Shown one piece after another: positions 53,300 through 62,801 of a DNA stretch of 64,000 nt. The position numbers and the translations under genes were made by a program. The notes under the pieces were generated by a model. The model made no database searches. It was given only the letters and a program-made list of their open reading frames with translations, and was not told the origin of the DNA. Position 1 is the first letter of the stretch. Every line of letters begins with the position of its first letter. This stretch comes from CAVUNY01 sp963768585 (lineage in GTDB: Bacteria > Chloroflexota > Anaerolineae > Anaerolineales > Anaerolineaceae): positions 62,001-126,000 of the forward strand of contig CAVYIF010000009.1 of NCBI GenBank assembly GCA_963768585.1, read 5' to 3'.

Positions 53300-54541
53300 A
53301 TGTCGCGCCCTATTGAACCTGGTCTATTAAGGGCTTTTCGTTATTTCACCGTAGTGGCTTTGTGTTACTTTGCTATTCTGGTGATATACACCGGTATCCA
53401 GACCGGCCAGGGTCTGGCTTCCGTCCAGATCCAGTGGTATTTGAACTTTGCCAGCAATCTGGTTCTCTTCATTTATCTTTCCTGGCCAGGATTGTTACAG
53501 CGTTTGCGCAGCCTATACCTGCCTTTAGCCCTGAGCCTGGCTGCTGGGACGCCGGTGTTGAGCAACCTGATCTTCCTGGTGCCCCTAAACAATAATCTGG
53601 CAATGGTAGTCGAACCCACCTGGCTGCTTTTTCCAACACTGCTGGTCACATTGGTCTTAGTTGCCTGGCAGTACAACTTCGCCGTTGTCCTGGTTTTTAC
53701 GGTTTTCGCTGCCGTGGTCGAACTGGTCACTTTATTTCCCCTTTCGGGAGGTATCAACGCCCAAACACTGCCTTTATTAGGATTACCCTTGGTAAGGGCA
53801 TTTGCGTTCGGCATCGTTGGGCAAGTCGTCTGCCATTTGATGGCCCGCCAGCGCGCCCAGCGCCACGAGTTGATCTACGCCAATATCCAGCTTGGCCAGC
53901 ATGCCGCCGCACTGGAGCAACTTACAGTGAGCCGCGAACGGAACCGGCTGGCGCGCGAACTACACGACACGCTGGCCCACACACTGAGTGGCCAGGCCGT
54001 GAACCTGGAAGCGATCAAATTGATGCTGCCGCCGGATCAGGTCGAGATCCAGGGCATGTTGGACCAGACTCTGAAAACAACCCGTGACGGTCTGGCAGAA
54101 GTACGCAGGGCGCTGAGAGATCTGCGCTCGAAAGCCCTGGTAGACCTGGGGCTATCGATTGCCGTGCGCAGCCTGGCTCAAGAAGCGGCCGACCGGGCCG
54201 ATTTTGCACTTGACCTGGAAACTGCGGAAGATCTGCCCAGGATGGCAACCGATATCGAACAGGCTATCTACCGGATCGCGCAAGAATCTTTCACCAATAT
54301 CATCTACCACGCGAATGCACGTAATGTGAGTTTACGCCTGGGTATCGAGAATCACAGGTTCCACATGGTAATTCACGACGATGGCCCCGGATTTGACCTC
54401 AACCAAATCGATTTTCATAACCAGCACGGTTTGATAGGCATGCAGGAACGCGCTGTCATGACCGGAGGAAAATTAAACATAAAATGCGACCCGGGCCATG
54501 GCACCCGAATCGAATTTATGTTGGAGGTTCCCGATGATTAG
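53300..54541 (+). CDS. Sensor histidine kinase (HisKA_3, NarL-group)
   Basis: A 413-residue membrane sensor. Five to seven hydrophobic helices span about 12-185 with no obvious extracellular domain. The dimerisation domain follows, with RERNRLARELHDTLAHTL and phospho-accepting His222, then HATPase_c with QEAxTN-like motif AQESFTNIIYHANA, DDGPGF and GLIGMQERA. It is the DesK-like architecture where the membrane itself or a small molecule is sensed. Its stop overlaps the response-regulator start by eight bases. Being divergent from the ABC exporter, it most likely controls it. Confidence 0.92.
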   Translation: MSRPIEPGLLRAFRYFTVVALCYFAILVIYTGIQTGQGLASVQIQWYLNFASNLVLFIYLSWPGLLQRLRSLYLPLALSLAAGTPVLSNLIFLVPLNNNLAMVVEPTWLLFPTLLVTLVLVAWQYNFAVVLVFTVFAAVVELVTLFPLSGGINAQTLPLLGLPLVRAFAFGIVGQVVCHLMARQRAQRHELIYANIQLGQHAAALEQLTVSRERNRLARELHDTLAHTLSGQAVNLEAIKLMLPPDQVEIQGMLDQTLKTTRDGLAEVRRALRDLRSKALVDLGLSIAVRSLAQEAADRADFALDLETAEDLPRMATDIEQAIYRIAQESFTNIIYHANARNVSLRLGIENHRFHMVIHDDGPGFDLNQIDFHNQHGLIGMQERAVMTGGKLNIKCDPGHGTRIEFMLEVPDD

Positions 54542-55190
54542 AGTTTTGATCTGTGACGATCAGACCATTGTTTGCGAGGGGCTTACTAAAATTCTGGGAT
54601 CTGATGCAGAGATCGAGGTCCTTGGTATTGCGCACGATGGATCGGAGGCAGTCGAAATGGTCGACCGCCTGCAGCCCGACCTGGTGCTGATGGATTTAAA
54701 AATGCCCGTGATGAACGGAATCATCGCGACCCGAAAGATTCGCGAGCAGCACCCATCGATACCAGTCCTGGTATTGACGACATATGACGATGATGAATGG
54801 CTTTTCGATGCCTTGCGCAGTGGTGCAGCCGGGTACCTGTTGAAGGACACCCCCCCCAAGAACCTGATCGAATTGATCAAGGGCACGATTCAAGGGAAGA
54901 TGTTTCTTGACCCGGCTGTGGCTGGCAAGATTGTAAATGAATATCAGAACCAGTCCCTGGCCGCCTCCGTGCCAACCAGTTACAACTTGAGCGATCGAGA
55001 CCGGGAACTGCTCAAGCTGCTGGCTTGCGGCTTGGGCAATTCGGAAATTGCCCAGCAGCTTTTCCTGAGCGAAGGTACGGTCCGTAATTACACCAGCGAA
55101 TTGTTTAAAAAAATGGGCGTATCGGATCGGACCCAGGCAGTCATCGCTGCCTTGCGTTATGGACTGGTGAAAATGAATGAGCTGTTGTAG
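54534..55190 (+). CDS. NarL/FixJ-type response regulator
   Basis: A 218-residue regulator starting at MIRVLICDDQ (ATG 54534, GGAGG upstream; the frame extends further left without support). The receiver has Asp8, Asp9, phosphorylation site Asp54 and Lys about 104; the C-terminal LuxR HTH (about 150-212) carries NSEIAQQLFLSEGTVRNYTSELFKKMGVSDR (by position). It pairs with the kinase just upstream. Its probable targets are the divergent exporter operon and its own promoter. Confidence 0.92.
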   Translation: MIRVLICDDQTIVCEGLTKILGSDAEIEVLGIAHDGSEAVEMVDRLQPDLVLMDLKMPVMNGIIATRKIREQHPSIPVLVLTTYDDDEWLFDALRSGAAGYLLKDTPPKNLIELIKGTIQGKMFLDPAVAGKIVNEYQNQSLAASVPTSYNLSDRDRELLKLLACGLGNSEIAQQLFLSEGTVRNYTSELFKKMGVSDRTQAVIAALRYGLVKMNELL

Positions 55191-55205
55191 TGAGGCCGCT
55201 GGAGG

Positions 55206-55565
55206 CTAAGGTTTCTCTGATACGTTTATGAAAAAATCCCTCGCAGAACTAATTAATAATTGATCTTTCAAAGAACCTTTTTCGATCCAGAGTCGCTTCC
55301 CCAATTTTGATCCAATCGCCATGCTGAAATTGGCTGCCGTAACGCCATTTTCAATCAGCGCAGGACCAAAGGAGAGCGTGTTCCAAACGCCCGTGTCGAG
55401 CAGTTCCTGGGCGTTGGTTTGGGTCTCATCATAGATTTTCATTGTAGGCGCCCAGACGGATGGCCAAGCTCCAGAGCGACATATCCGGCATGATTTCACC
55501 CAAAAATTTCCGCCGTTTCGTACTACCTTATATTCGCGAGCAGTGCCAGAATCGGAGCGGGACAC
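55206..55565 (-). pseudogene. Phosphodiester glycosidase (NAGPA-type) gene remnant
   Basis: A 119-codon frame contains KIYDETQTNAQELLDTGVWNTLSFGPALIENG, the conserved core of NAGPA/phosphodiester glycosidase domains, at residues 43-75. The preceding VVRNG and following residues fit only loosely, and the C-terminal catalytic segment (usually with an RTxIG motif) is missing. The frame is far shorter than the ~200-residue domain. It looks like a decaying fragment, not a functional gene. Confidence 0.6.
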
Positions 55566-55629
55566 GGATATGGCAATCGAAATTGCATCTCATTATTGAT
55601 GGGAGAAAAGACTGTGCGCCAGGGTGTCT

Positions 55630-57051
55630 TTAACTTTCATCCCCGGCGCTGTGATTGTAGGTCTCCCATCCGAAGTAAGTCGTGAATGCTTCCTCCAATA
55701 TCGCCGCCTGGTTGTTGAGGGTCATGGCGACGTGATGCTCGAAACCATTCTTACAAATGTACTTCATTAAATGATTCAACCGCTCGATACGCACCACGGC
55801 CCGGTTGCCGAAAGTGTCCAAAGGATCATCGGTCATCTGTCCTTCGCCCACATAGGCCCGCATACAGCCGTGGCGGTCATCCGTGCTGATCCGGGCGAAG
55901 GTAATGGGGCCGGAAGGCGCCCGCCCGGCCATGGCGCCGTAGGTGTTTTCTTCTCCCACGGAAGTACCCAGAATGGGTGCGGTGCTGATTTCGATATCGG
56001 GGACAAAGGTTTTGGCCCAGTTGCCGCAGTGGAAGAACACACACCGGTCAGGATCCCCACCATAGTTGTTGTTCCAATCGACCAGGGCGCTGGGCTTGAG
56101 CGAAGCCAACTGCAGGGCGTACATGGCCGCCACCCCGGTCACATCGACCTCACAGGCAGAGGGCATTAACTCGTCGCTCATCATGCTCATCAAGGTGCAT
56201 ACATTGACCCCGTAATTCTTTTGTAGAGAGGTCCAGCACTGCAATGCGCTGGCGGTCAGGTCGTTGGCTGCCATCCAATCGCTGATCGCCACCCCCAGCT
56301 TGCTCATGCGTACCATCGAAGCGGATGGCACACCATCGTGCCTGGCGTAGGATTGGATTTGGTCGAGCTTTTCTTTTACCTTGCGGTCATCATCGCTCAA
56401 GCGCTGGGCCACGCCCAGGATTTCGGAGAAATCCACGGTGACGACGGACATACCATTCGCCTGCAGCAATTTCTCACTGTAACGAGTGGTGTTAAAGTCG
56501 CCGGGCCGGGCACCGATGGCCCCCAGGCGTGCGGATCGCAGCCCCTTAACCACCCTACAGATACCCATGAATGCCTTGAGATCGTTTTTAAATGAATCGC
56601 TTGTGGGGTGGATGGTATGTTCGCTGGTCAGGCTGAAGGCGTACCCGTATTGGGCCAGGTTGTTGCACACCGATATCTTGCCGCAGAAGGCATCCCGGCG
56701 GTTGGCGACATTGAGCGCCGCTAAATCGTCCGGGTAAGCCTGTACCAGGATGGGAACCTGGAGGCCGGACAACTTAATCGTATCTGCCACGCCTTTTTCA
56801 TCGCCAAAGTTTGGCAGTACCACCAGAATGCCGTCGATCTGATCGCGGTGTTTCTTGAACAATTCGGCGCACTGTTTGGCGTGGTCATAGGTCTCGACCG
56901 AACCCAGGGTGGTTTCCTGTTCGCCCAGCATGATCCCCGTGATATCCAACTCCGTAAAGACTTCTTGGATATCTTGGCGAGCACCGCCGACAAGGTGGGT
57001 TGGGAAGAAATTTCGGTTTCCGAAAATGACGCCTAAAGTGAGGGTTGGCAT
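55630..57051 (-). CDS. FucI/AraA-type sugar isomerase
   Basis: A 473-residue protein of the L-fucose/L-arabinose isomerase family. An N-terminal Rossmann-like part (VIFGNRNFFPTHL, VVLPNFGDEKGVAD) is followed by the C-terminal barrel with candidate Mn2+ ligands Glu301 (SACEVDVTG), Asp325 (VDWNNNY) and His439/440 (FEHHV). Start MPTLTLG has GGAGAACTGCC upstream. It is last in the TK-kinase-dehydrogenase operon and paralogous to the fragment at 3-512. Bacillus araM also sits in an arabinose-isomerase operon, so an arabinose-like pentose is one candidate substrate. Confidence in the precise sugar is low. Confidence 0.88.
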   Translation of the reverse strand: MPTLTLGVIFGNRNFFPTHLVGGARQDIQEVFTELDITGIMLGEQETTLGSVETYDHAKQCAELFKKHRDQIDGILVVLPNFGDEKGVADTIKLSGLQVPILVQAYPDDLAALNVANRRDAFCGKISVCNNLAQYGYAFSLTSEHTIHPTSDSFKNDLKAFMGICRVVKGLRSARLGAIGARPGDFNTTRYSEKLLQANGMSVVTVDFSEILGVAQRLSDDDRKVKEKLDQIQSYARHDGVPSASMVRMSKLGVAISDWMAANDLTASALQCWTSLQKNYGVNVCTLMSMMSDELMPSACEVDVTGVAAMYALQLASLKPSALVDWNNNYGGDPDRCVFFHCGNWAKTFVPDIEISTAPILGTSVGEENTYGAMAGRAPSGPITFARISTDDRHGCMRAYVGEGQMTDDPLDTFGNRAVVRIERLNHLMKYICKNGFEHHVAMTLNNQAAILEEAFTTYFGWETYNHSAGDES

Positions 57052-58325
57052 GGCAGTTCTCCTGATAAGTTGAGGATGTGGTTGAGTTCCAGGATCGTCA
57101 GCCGGTCCCGGACGTACATGGCATTCTGGATAGCCAGATGGACTTCTTCTTCATTAACATGAATATCGGCTGGCCGGGTTGGGGTGCCGGCTGTTTCCAG
57201 CCAGGAGATCATCTCGGTGGGGGCAGGAACCGTCTCGGCGATGGCGAGCACCTCATCCCATTGCGATACGACCCGCTCCTTGATCTGGTCCATCTTGCCG
57301 CGCAAAGTTCCCAGCAGCGAGGAATGGTTCGCGATCACCAGTCTGCCAACCGGGCCATAAGCCGCCTGGACCCGGTTCGACTCGACCTGGGAATCTGGCA
57401 GGACGAAATGCTCCAGCCGCCGGGACACTTCGCGGCGGGACAATTGGCGCAGGTTTTGATAAAGCTGGGCGACCAGCACCGAGGCGACGCCGGTTTTTTC
57501 GCCGTGCAGCGCATCTAGACCACCAGCCAGCTGGTGTTTCATCTCCCAGAAATGGGCCAGGCTGTGTTCTGCCCCGGCCGCTGGCCTTGAACTGCGTACA
57601 GCGACCATGCAGTGGCCGGAGACAAACAGGCCATCCAGCAGCACAGCAATCCCGGCGGGTGAGGCCGAGCGGACCGCAGCGGCCTGCGCCATGGTCGATC
57701 TGGCGGCCTGCAGGGCCCAAGCTGCGACCGGCTCAGGATAGCTCTCGTCTACCAACAAATGCGCCAGTTTCCAATCGGCCAGGGCGGTAAATTTCGCGAG
57801 CATATCCCCAAAACCGGCCGCTGCCATTCTGGACGGTGCGGCGCATATCACGGGGAGCTGGGCAAAAACCCCGCTGGCTGGTTTCGCAAGGATCGATTTT
57901 TTGACCTGCCCGATCGTAATTGCGGCGGTATAGGAGGTGAATGCGTCGACAGAGGCGGCTGTGGGGACCGAATAAAAGGGGTTGCGGGTCTGGTAAGCAC
58001 AGAAGCGGGTGATATCCGTGATCGTGCCCGAACCGACCGCGACCAGCACGGCTTCGCGCCCATCCAGGGTGTTGAGTACCTGGACGATCGAGAGCTCATC
58101 CGGCCGCACCTGGGGTGCAGCGCTGCTGCCAGGCTTACCGGCGAGGATTTTGGATTGTACGGACAGGCCGGCTGAAGACAGCGTTTCTTCCACCTGCCGG
58201 CCAGCGGCCGGATAGGTGTTATCGTCGGCAATCAGCAGTACCTGCCGGATCGCCCCTGCCTTAAGCGTGGCAGCCAGGGATTCGAAGGCATGATCGTTCA
58301 GGGTAACGGGAACCTGGTCTGGCAT
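57033..58325 (-). CDS. sn-Glycerol-1-phosphate dehydrogenase family protein (AraM/EgsA-like)
   Basis: A 430-residue iron-type dehydrogenase from ATG 58325 (GAGGAAACT upstream; a longer frame to 58505 lacks any ribosome site). Motifs: GSGTITDITRF (NAD-binding Gly loop), SVPTAASVDAFTSYTAAIT, RPAAGAEHSLAHFWEM with metal-binding His, and HGEKTGVASVL with another. These match G1PDH/AraM, which interconverts DHAP and glycerol-1-P with NAD(P)H. The last 150 residues are a helical cap as in AraM. It overlaps the isomerase start by 19 bases. In bacteria AraM can make G1P for archaeal-type lipids or act in sugar operons; the present setting favours sugar or polyol metabolism. Confidence 0.85.
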   Translation of the reverse strand: MPDQVPVTLNDHAFESLAATLKAGAIRQVLLIADDNTYPAAGRQVEETLSSAGLSVQSKILAGKPGSSAAPQVRPDELSIVQVLNTLDGREAVLVAVGSGTITDITRFCAYQTRNPFYSVPTAASVDAFTSYTAAITIGQVKKSILAKPASGVFAQLPVICAAPSRMAAAGFGDMLAKFTALADWKLAHLLVDESYPEPVAAWALQAARSTMAQAAAVRSASPAGIAVLLDGLFVSGHCMVAVRSSRPAAGAEHSLAHFWEMKHQLAGGLDALHGEKTGVASVLVAQLYQNLRQLSRREVSRRLEHFVLPDSQVESNRVQAAYGPVGRLVIANHSSLLGTLRGKMDQIKERVVSQWDEVLAIAETVPAPTEMISWLETAGTPTRPADIHVNEEEVHLAIQNAMYVRDRLTILELNHILNLSGELPCQPSL

Positions 58326-58344
58326 AGTTTCCTCATTTTCCAGG

Positions 58345-59824
58345 TCACAGGACCCGTTGTACGGCAGCTTTCCAACCGCTGTATAGTTCGGCAACTTTCT
58401 CGGGGTCCAGGCGGGCGTCATATTGTTCCAGGCCGCGCGGCAGTCGGTTGAGATCGGCCAGCGAATGGACAACCCCGGTGCCCAGCATGCCGCAGTAAAC
58501 CGCACCCAGAGCCGATAATTCGGCCAGGTCTGAAACCCGCACCGGGTAGCGGATCATGTCGGCGGTAAACTGCATCAGGAATCGATTGCGTACCGCTCCG
58601 CCATCGGCGTGGATGCACTGCAAAGGAATGCCTGCTTCGGCCACCATCAGGTCCAGCGCATCTTTGATCTGGTAAGCGATGGCTTCGAGCGCTGCCCTGA
58701 CGATGTGACTGCGCGTGCTGTGGGGTGTCATGCCGAGGATGGCTGCCCTGGCGTCAGGGCTCCAGTAGGGCGCGCTCAGGCCCACAAAGGCCGGGACGAG
58801 GTAAACCCCACCGTTGTCTTCAACCTCCAGTGCCAACGCTTCGCTTTCGGCTGCGCTGCTGATCAGCTTAAGCTGATTTTTTAACCAGGAAATTGTGGCG
58901 GCGCTGTAATTGATCAATCCTTCGAAAGCATAAACGGGTCGGCCGTTCTGTACCCAGGCGATGGTGGATACGATCCCCTGGTCCGAGAAGCGCAGCTGGC
59001 TGCCAATATTTAAAAGCAGCGACGAACCGGTCCCAAAGGTAACTTTGGCTGAGCCGGGCTCGAAGCAGCGCAGGGCAAATAATGAAGCCTGCGAATCGCC
59101 CATCACACCGGTGATGGGAATGGGCCGGTCCAGGATCCCTGCCAGTGTGGTCTGGCCGAAATGGGCCGAGTTTTCGCGCACTTCCGGCAGCGCCTGGAGC
59201 GGCACGTGGAAAAGCTCGCACAGGGTTTCATCCCAGCGCAAGTTGGTGATGTCGAAGAGCAGCGTGCGGCTGGCATTGGTCGGATCCGTACCGTGCACCA
59301 ATCCAGCCGTCAGCCGGTAGATCAGGTAAGTCTCGATGGTTCCCACCAGGGCGCTCCCGTCCTGCAGCCGGCGGGCAATTTCAGGCTGGTTGTCGATTAA
59401 CCAGCGCAGTTTCGATGCTGAAAAATAGGTGTCAATCTTCAGACCGGTTTTACGATGGACGAGATCATCATAAGCCAGCCTGGACCAGTTCTTCACAAAT
59501 CGGGGCCCCGCGCCGGCACTGCCAGACAATGGCGTTGTATAAGGGGCGACCGCTGCCTTTCTCGAAAACAACCACGGTCTCACGCTGGTTGGTGATGCTC
59601 AGGCAGAGCAGCTGGTCCCGGTATGACGGCTGGCGGTCAAGCAGGCCGCGTATCGCGGCGAGGGTATTGCGGTAGATCTCTTCGGCATCATGTTCTACCC
59701 AACCTGGCCGGGGATAAATCTGGCGGTGCTCCAGGCTGAATTGGTCGATCACCTGCCCCTGGGTGTCGAATAAGAGGGCCTTGGTCGCCGATGTACTCTG
59801 GTCGATGGACAGAATGGCGCTCAC
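58345..59824 (-). CDS. Glycerol kinase-like FGGY kinase, split by a frameshift
   Basis: The N-terminal 118 codons (59824-59468, ILSIDQSTSATKALLFD to APICEELVQAGL) and the C-terminal part (from YDDLVHRKTG to 58345) are one GlpK-like protein: IYPRPGWVEHD, NAIVWQCRR, TNASRTLLFDI and GGAVRNRFLMQF are GlpK blocks. The frame breaks at the TT of 59472-59473; dropping one T gives 492 residues, the normal GlpK length. It would phosphorylate glycerol or a related polyol. The start overlaps the transketolase C-half stop by four bases. If the mutation is real the kinase is non-functional. Confidence 0.88.
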
Positions 59825-60807
59825 AACACTATCTCCTTGGCCAGGGTCTGGCGTGCGGTGCGAGTCAGGCCTTCAGCGGTAATCCCATAATGGGCGAAGA
59901 TCTCATCCTGGCTGCCCGAAACGGTATGCTCATCCGGAATACCGACGATGCGCATTGGGCGAAATACACCGGCTTGCATCAAAAGGCTGGCCACCCGGCT
60001 GCCCAGGCCGCCGTTGACGCTGTGTTCTTCGACGGTGACCACGACCCTGGATTGTCGGGCTGCCATGAGGATCGCCGTCTCGTCCAGCGGACGGATGCTG
60101 TGCAGGCTGAGCACGCAGCTTGCCAGGCCATTTTCCTTGAGCAACTGACTGGCTAAAAAGGCAGGCGAAACGGTTTCACCGCAGGCGATGAATGCCACAT
60201 CATAGGCGTTCAATACCGGGGTCAGCTGGATCGCCTTGCCGATTTCAAACTGCGCATCACAGGCATGACAGGCGGGCATGGCCTTCTTGCCAAAGCGCAG
60301 GTAGATCGGGTGGGGGTGCTCATAGGCTGCCAGCACAGATTGACGCGCTTCGAAATTATCGGCCGGAACGACGATGTCGATATTGTTGATGGCTTGCAGC
60401 ACTGCCAGATCGTGCAGCGAGTGGTGGGTAGTACCCAGGGCGCCGTAGCTCACCCCCGCGCTGATCCCCACAATTTTCACAGGATGATCCGAATAGGCCA
60501 CGTCGTTTTTGATCTGTTCCAGTCCGCGGGCGGTGGCAAAACTGGCCGGAGAAACCATAAAAACTTTCTTGCCGGCGGCTGCCAGCCCGGCCGAAATACC
60601 TACCAGGTTCTGTTCGGCGATGCCAATTTCGATGAGCTGATCGGGGAACTGCTCGGCGAAAGGGGCCAACTTGCCCGAGCCCCGGGAGTCGCTCGTCAGC
60701 ACGTAAACGTCCCGGTCGCGCGCTGCCAGCTCAATCAGAGTCTGGGCAAAAACGTCCAGGTTGGTTTTTGCATTCTGCAATCCATTTGGGGAAGGTTTAT
60801 TATCCAT
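59821..60807 (-). CDS. Transketolase C-terminal subunit
   Basis: A 328-residue second half of a split transketolase, from ATG 60807 (AGAGG eight bases upstream; it overlaps the N-half by eight bases). The Pyr domain has the catalytic-Glu region IEIGIAEQNLVGISAGLAAAGKKVFMVS, and the C-terminal transketolase domain contains VTVEEHSVNGGLGSRVA. With the N-half it makes a two-subunit ThDP enzyme. Split transketolases are common in Chloroflexota sugar operons and may have substrates other than pentose phosphates. Confidence 0.92.
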   Translation of the reverse strand: MDNKPSPNGLQNAKTNLDVFAQTLIELAARDRDVYVLTSDSRGSGKLAPFAEQFPDQLIEIGIAEQNLVGISAGLAAAGKKVFMVSPASFATARGLEQIKNDVAYSDHPVKIVGISAGVSYGALGTTHHSLHDLAVLQAINNIDIVVPADNFEARQSVLAAYEHPHPIYLRFGKKAMPACHACDAQFEIGKAIQLTPVLNAYDVAFIACGETVSPAFLASQLLKENGLASCVLSLHSIRPLDETAILMAARQSRVVVTVEEHSVNGGLGSRVASLLMQAGVFRPMRIVGIPDEHTVSGSQDEIFAHYGITAEGLTRTARQTLAKEIVL

Positions 60808-61641
60808 GGAGCCTCTGCAATGTTTCTTCAGCCTGGTCCAGCTCTGCCATCGCCAACCGGTATTCATCATCCGTGGGTACGCGGTGGTGCCAACCGGCCT
60901 GGTCTTCCATGAAACTCACCCCTTTTCCTTTGGTGGTATGCGCCAGAATCAGGTTGGGTTTGCCCGGCACAAACGGCAGCGCTTCAAACACGTCCATCAA
61001 ATCGGCGATATCGTTGCCGTTCACCTGCCGCAGCGCATAGCCGAAGGCGGTGAATTTATCCTCCAGCGGTTCCAGGCCCATCACATTTTCGGTTCTGCCG
61101 CTGATCTGCAGGGTGTTGCGGTCGATGATCGCTACCAGGTTATCCAGGTGGTAATGGGCAGCGCTCATCGAGGCCTCCCACACCGATCCTTCGGCCAATT
61201 CGCCATCCCCCAGGATCGTAAATACGCGGTTTGTGACCGGTCGTCTTTTTTGCCGGCAATGGCCATGCCCACCGCAAAGGAAAGTCCGTGCCCCAAAGCA
61301 CCGGTATTTTGCTCGATCCCCGGAATGTTCCGGGTGGGGTGGCCGATGAAATCGGAGCCGTACTTCTCAATCGTTTTAAGTTCATCGACCGGGAAGAAGC
61401 ACTTGTCCGCCAGGACGGCGTACAATGCTTCAACCGAATGACCCTTGCTGTGTACGTAATGGTCGCGGTTTACCTGGGCAAAATTTTGAGGCGTGATATC
61501 CATCACATGGTTATACAGGACATTCAGGATGTCGACGCAGGAAAGACTGCCGCCCGTGTGCCCGGCCCTGGCATTCTTGATGATGTGCAGAATAGCGCGC
61601 CGGTATGCGATGGATTTTCGTTCCATTTCGCAAAGGTTCAT
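60800..61641 (-). CDS. Transketolase N-terminal subunit, split by a frameshift
   Basis: The ThDP-binding half. The frame from 61641 (MNLCEMERKSIAYRR, with GHTGGSLSCVDILNVLY, SKGHSVEALYAVLAD, NTGALGHGLSFAVGMAIAG) shifts after GKK near 61246-61251, and the next frame carries TNRVFTILGDGELAEGSVWEASM, the ThDP GDG motif, on to the stop at 60800. One extra A in the A6 run (minus strand) restores 280 residues, the normal size. A ribosomal -1 slip on the A6 run would give the same protein; see finding. It heads the operon divergent from the SorC regulator. Confidence 0.88.
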
Positions 61642-61711
61642 ATAATACTGACTCCGAATTAGCTTGAATAAAAATTCACATCGTGGTTAAATATTATAGA
61701 TCTATTGTCCA

Positions 61712-61799
61712 AATTATCATCGGCAGGTCAAGAGCCTGGAATAAATATTCGTGATGGAATAATAATTATCGGCAGTCATTTTTTTCAAAATTATTATTC
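61712..61799. promoter_or_regulatory. Candidate SorC operator region
   Basis: Perfect 11-bp inverted repeat GAATAATAATT (61757-61767) and AATTATTATTC (61789-61799), centres 32 bases apart. Two direct copies of a CGGCAG-containing motif (AATTATCATCGGCAG at 61712 and AATTATCGGCAG at 61764) share the same region. It lies in the 190-base divergent region between the transketolase operon and the regulator, ending 32 bases before the regulator start. SorC-type proteins bind such spaced dyads as tetramers. Confidence 0.5.
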
Positions 61800-61831
61800 G
61801 GTTGGATTTCTCCCAATGAGAGGCGTAAATT

Positions 61832-62782
61832 ATGACGGCATTAGATGAATTAAGATTGATGACCAAGATAGCCAGACTCTATTACGAATCCAACCTTAAC
61901 CAAATGGAGATTGCCCACAGGTTGAGATTGTCTCAGGCGTCCGTTTCCCGGCTGTTCAAACGGGCGAAAGAGGAGGGCATTATTCGGATCAGCGTTCACG
62001 TGCCGAATGGTGTCAATGCCAACCTGGAGTCAGCGCTGGTTCAGAAATACGGCTTGAAGGATGCCATTGTAATCGACTGCAACGGCGAAGACGAAAACCA
62101 GATCATGCGGGAAATCGGCACGGCGGCTGCCTATTATGTTGAAACCACCATCAAGGATAATGAAGTGGTGGGAATTTCCTCCTGGAGTTCGTCCCTGCTG
62201 GCTCTGATAGATGCGATGCATCCCATACCCAACAAAAGTGGGGTCCAGGTGGTGCAGGTTCTGGGCGGAGTGGGAAACCCATCCGCCGAAGTGCACGCCA
62301 CCCGGCTCACCGGGCGCTTTGCCGGGCTGGTGAACGGCACCGCCATTTTCTTGCCGGCGCCTGGAATTGTCGGATCTGAAGCAGCCTTACGCGTGCTGCT
62401 GGAAGATCATTACGTCAAAGAGGCGCTGGCCTTGTTTGAACAGGTAACCATGGCCCTGGTCGGCATTGGTTCACTGAAGCCCTCAACTTTGCTGAATTTA
62501 AGCGGTAATGTTTTTACCGAGACCGAACAGGAGTATTTGCAAAGTCATGGGGCAGTGGGGGATATACTCTTGCGTTTCTTCGATATCGAAGGGCGCCTGG
62601 TTGAAAGCTCCTTCAATAATCGGGTTATTTCGATGAATCTCATGCAGCTCCGCCAGGTGGAACGCTCTATCGGCGTGGCGGGCGGCAAGCGCAAGTATTC
62701 GGCTATTCTGGGCGCTTTGCGCGGAAAGTGGATCAATGTGTTAATCACCGACCGCTGCACCGCAGAACAATTACTGGATTGA
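61832..62782 (+). CDS. SorC/DeoR-type sugar-binding transcriptional regulator
   Basis: A 316-residue regulator with an N-terminal HTH (about 19-45, NLNQMEIAHRLRLSQASVSRLFKRAKEEG by position) and a SorC/CggR-type sugar-phosphate sensor domain (about 60-310). It contains GISSWSSSLLALIDAM, VQVLGGVGNPSAEVHATRLTGRFA and FLPAPGIVGSEAALRVLL; the GG(V/I)GN and PAPG segments bind phosphosugars in relatives. It is divergent from the transketolase operon and 20 bases before a GH31 gene, so it probably controls both in response to a sugar phosphate. Confidence 0.92.
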   Translation: MTALDELRLMTKIARLYYESNLNQMEIAHRLRLSQASVSRLFKRAKEEGIIRISVHVPNGVNANLESALVQKYGLKDAIVIDCNGEDENQIMREIGTAAAYYVETTIKDNEVVGISSWSSSLLALIDAMHPIPNKSGVQVVQVLGGVGNPSAEVHATRLTGRFAGLVNGTAIFLPAPGIVGSEAALRVLLEDHYVKEALALFEQVTMALVGIGSLKPSTLLNLSGNVFTETEQEYLQSHGAVGDILLRFFDIEGRLVESSFNNRVISMNLMQLRQVERSIGVAGGKRKYSAILGALRGKWINVLITDRCTAEQLLD

Positions 62783-62801
62783 AAAAAAAGAGGGTATCAA
62801 T

